Part shown: piece after piece, positions 6,514 to 7,272 of the stretch | Layout of the letters: each line of letters begins with the position of its first letter | Position numbering within the stretch: the stretch's first letter is position 1 | NCBI GenBank assembly: GCA_003585845.1 | Contig: NQOP01000001.1 | Span: 419,307-426,578, forward strand | DNA from: Bifidobacteriaceae bacterium NR021 | GTDB lineage: Bacteria > Actinomycetota > Actinomycetes > Actinomycetales > Bifidobacteriaceae | DNA: 7,272 bases | Direction: 5' to 3' | Notes under the pieces: generated by a model | Told to the model about the DNA's origin: nothing | Databases searched by the model: none | Seen by the model: only the letters and a program-made list of their open reading frames with translations | Program-made: the position numbers and the translations under genes

Positions 6514-6579
6514 GCGTCTAATTCTGTCTGCTAATTAAAGTCTATTTTAGTTACTTTTTAGATGGTGGAATGACTGATT

Positions 6580-7272
6580 ATGAGAGAGCAAAATAGTTCT
6601 GTTTCTAAAAATAGTAAAGTCGTTATTGCTGTAGTTGCTGTTTCGATTATAGTAGTTGCAATCGTAGTCGCAGCAGTATTCTTCTTAACTACCAATAAAA
6701 ACAAGCCGAAAAATAGTGTTTCTGCTCCTTCTAAAACTTGTATTCAAATGCGAGAAAAAGCAGTTAATGCTCAAAAAAATCTTATAAAATCTCTTTCAGA
6801 TGATGACGTTATTCGCGCTATTAATATTAAAAAAGTTGAATTCAATTCGTATTCAGATGAAGCTAAAAGTGCGTTTGAAGATTTTGAATCATCATTAAAT
6901 TACGCGAAATCTGATTCTAAAGAGAAAATACCTAACTGTCCTGCTGGAACTGATTCTGATAATTCTTCATCTGTTGAAAATAAGCTTTCAGATAAAGTCG
7001 ACTCTTTTAATAAAGACGGAGACGCTCTTGTAAAATCTGCTAAAACAGCTTTGGAAACAGGTAGAAAAGAAATTTCTAATAAGCTATTAGAATTAGTTAA
7101 GCAAGGTCAAGAGCTTATAGATAAAACTAAGAATGTTCCTATTTTTGGTGCAGCTAAAGCCGATTTAGAAAAAGTTGTTGATACTGCAGGAAAAGCTCTT
7201 GCTAAAAGCAGTAACAACAGCGATGAATTAAACCAGTGTATTACAGATTTGCAAAATGCTATTAAAGATTAT
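6580..7272 (+). CDS. Membrane-anchored helical protein, unknown function, 3'-truncated
   Basis: The frame from ATG 6580 stays open for 231 codons to the window edge, so the C-terminus is missing. I do not recognise a family. A short polar N-terminus with Lys10 and Lys13 leads into a strongly hydrophobic segment (about 14-37, Val/Ile/Ala-rich), followed by a Lys/Asn/Ser linker (39-52). The rest is polar and rich in Lys, Glu, Asp, Ser and Ala with heptad-like hydrophobic spacing, especially 132-231, suggesting long amphipathic or coiled-coil helices outside the membrane. Cysteines occur at 54, 120 and 220 only. The segment is more likely an uncleaved anchor than a signal peptide, since no clear cleavage site is visible. 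The start is backed by GGTGGA at 6564-6569. Layout (single helix, charged linker, outer domain) parallels the gene just upstream, so a shared envelope role is possible. Confidence 0.8.
   Translation, partial: MREQNSSVSKNSKVVIAVVAVSIIVVAIVVAAVFFLTTNKNKPKNSVSAPSKTCIQMREKAVNAQKNLIKSLSDDDVIRAINIKKVEFNSYSDEAKSAFEDFESSLNYAKSDSKEKIPNCPAGTDSDNSSSVENKLSDKVDSFNKDGDALVKSAKTALETGRKEISNKLLELVKQGQELIDKTKNVPIFGAAKADLEKVVDTAGKALAKSSNNSDELNQCITDLQNAIKDY

Larger units (their letters stand above)
6404..6579 (+). other. Intergenic region before the helical membrane protein
   Basis: This 176-nt spacer contains the pyrE-tail remnant (6413-6457) and an inverted repeat (6459-6513). It then has AT-rich sequence in which I see no convincing promoter pair, and a GGTGGA ribosome binding site at 6564-6569, ten bases before the ATG at 6580. 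An 8-bp direct repeat, TTTATAAG, occurs at 6477-6484 and 6492-6499 inside the inverted repeat. No hairpin plus U-run typical of an intrinsic terminator was found after the zinc-ribbon gene. Confidence 0.5.

Noticed and set aside
6570..6596. Eight-codon mini-ORF overlapping the start of the gene at 6580
   Set aside because: Its ATG directly abuts the GGTGGA site, leaving no spacing for initiation, so it is probably incidental.

Overview
The window looks like chromosomal DNA from a low-GC member of the Bifidobacteriaceae, most likely Gardnerella or a close relative. This is an inference from three things: the pyrimidine gene order pyrC-pyrF-pyrK-pyrD-pyrE, the AT-leaning codon use, and the mycobacterial-type (group 2) PyrF. 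No rRNA or other species marker is present, so the genus is not proven.

Left part (1-4725): the 3' half of a pyrimidine biosynthesis operon, all on the + strand. It holds dihydroorotase (pyrC, 5' end outside the window), orotidine-5'-phosphate decarboxylase (pyrF), the FAD/2Fe-2S electron-transfer subunit (pyrK) and catalytic subunit (pyrD) of an NAD-dependent class 1B dihydroorotate dehydrogenase, and orotate phosphoribosyltransferase (pyrE). Together they convert carbamoyl-aspartate to UMP. pyrK and pyrD are 5 nt apart and probably translationally coupled. pyrF and pyrK are separated by a very A-rich 115-nt linker.

Middle (4701-6403): a small YccF-family membrane protein on the - strand, whose last codons overlap the end of pyrE antisense by 25 bp. 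It is divergent from a 398-residue membrane protein made of an N-terminal zinc ribbon, one membrane helix, a charged linker and an outer domain. That domain resembles a class A beta-lactamase fold but has apparently lost its catalytic residues.

Right part (6404-7272): a short untranslated stretch contains a diverged copy of the pyrE 3' end (6413-6457). It is followed by a membrane-anchored helical protein of unknown function that runs off the window with no stop codon. The second pyrE tail suggests that the DNA from the present pyrE end through the zinc-ribbon gene was inserted or exchanged, leaving the older pyrE tail behind as a scar. Base composition drops visibly from the pyr genes to this accessory block.

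No tRNA, rRNA, CRISPR array, transposase, integrase or convincing intrinsic terminator was seen.
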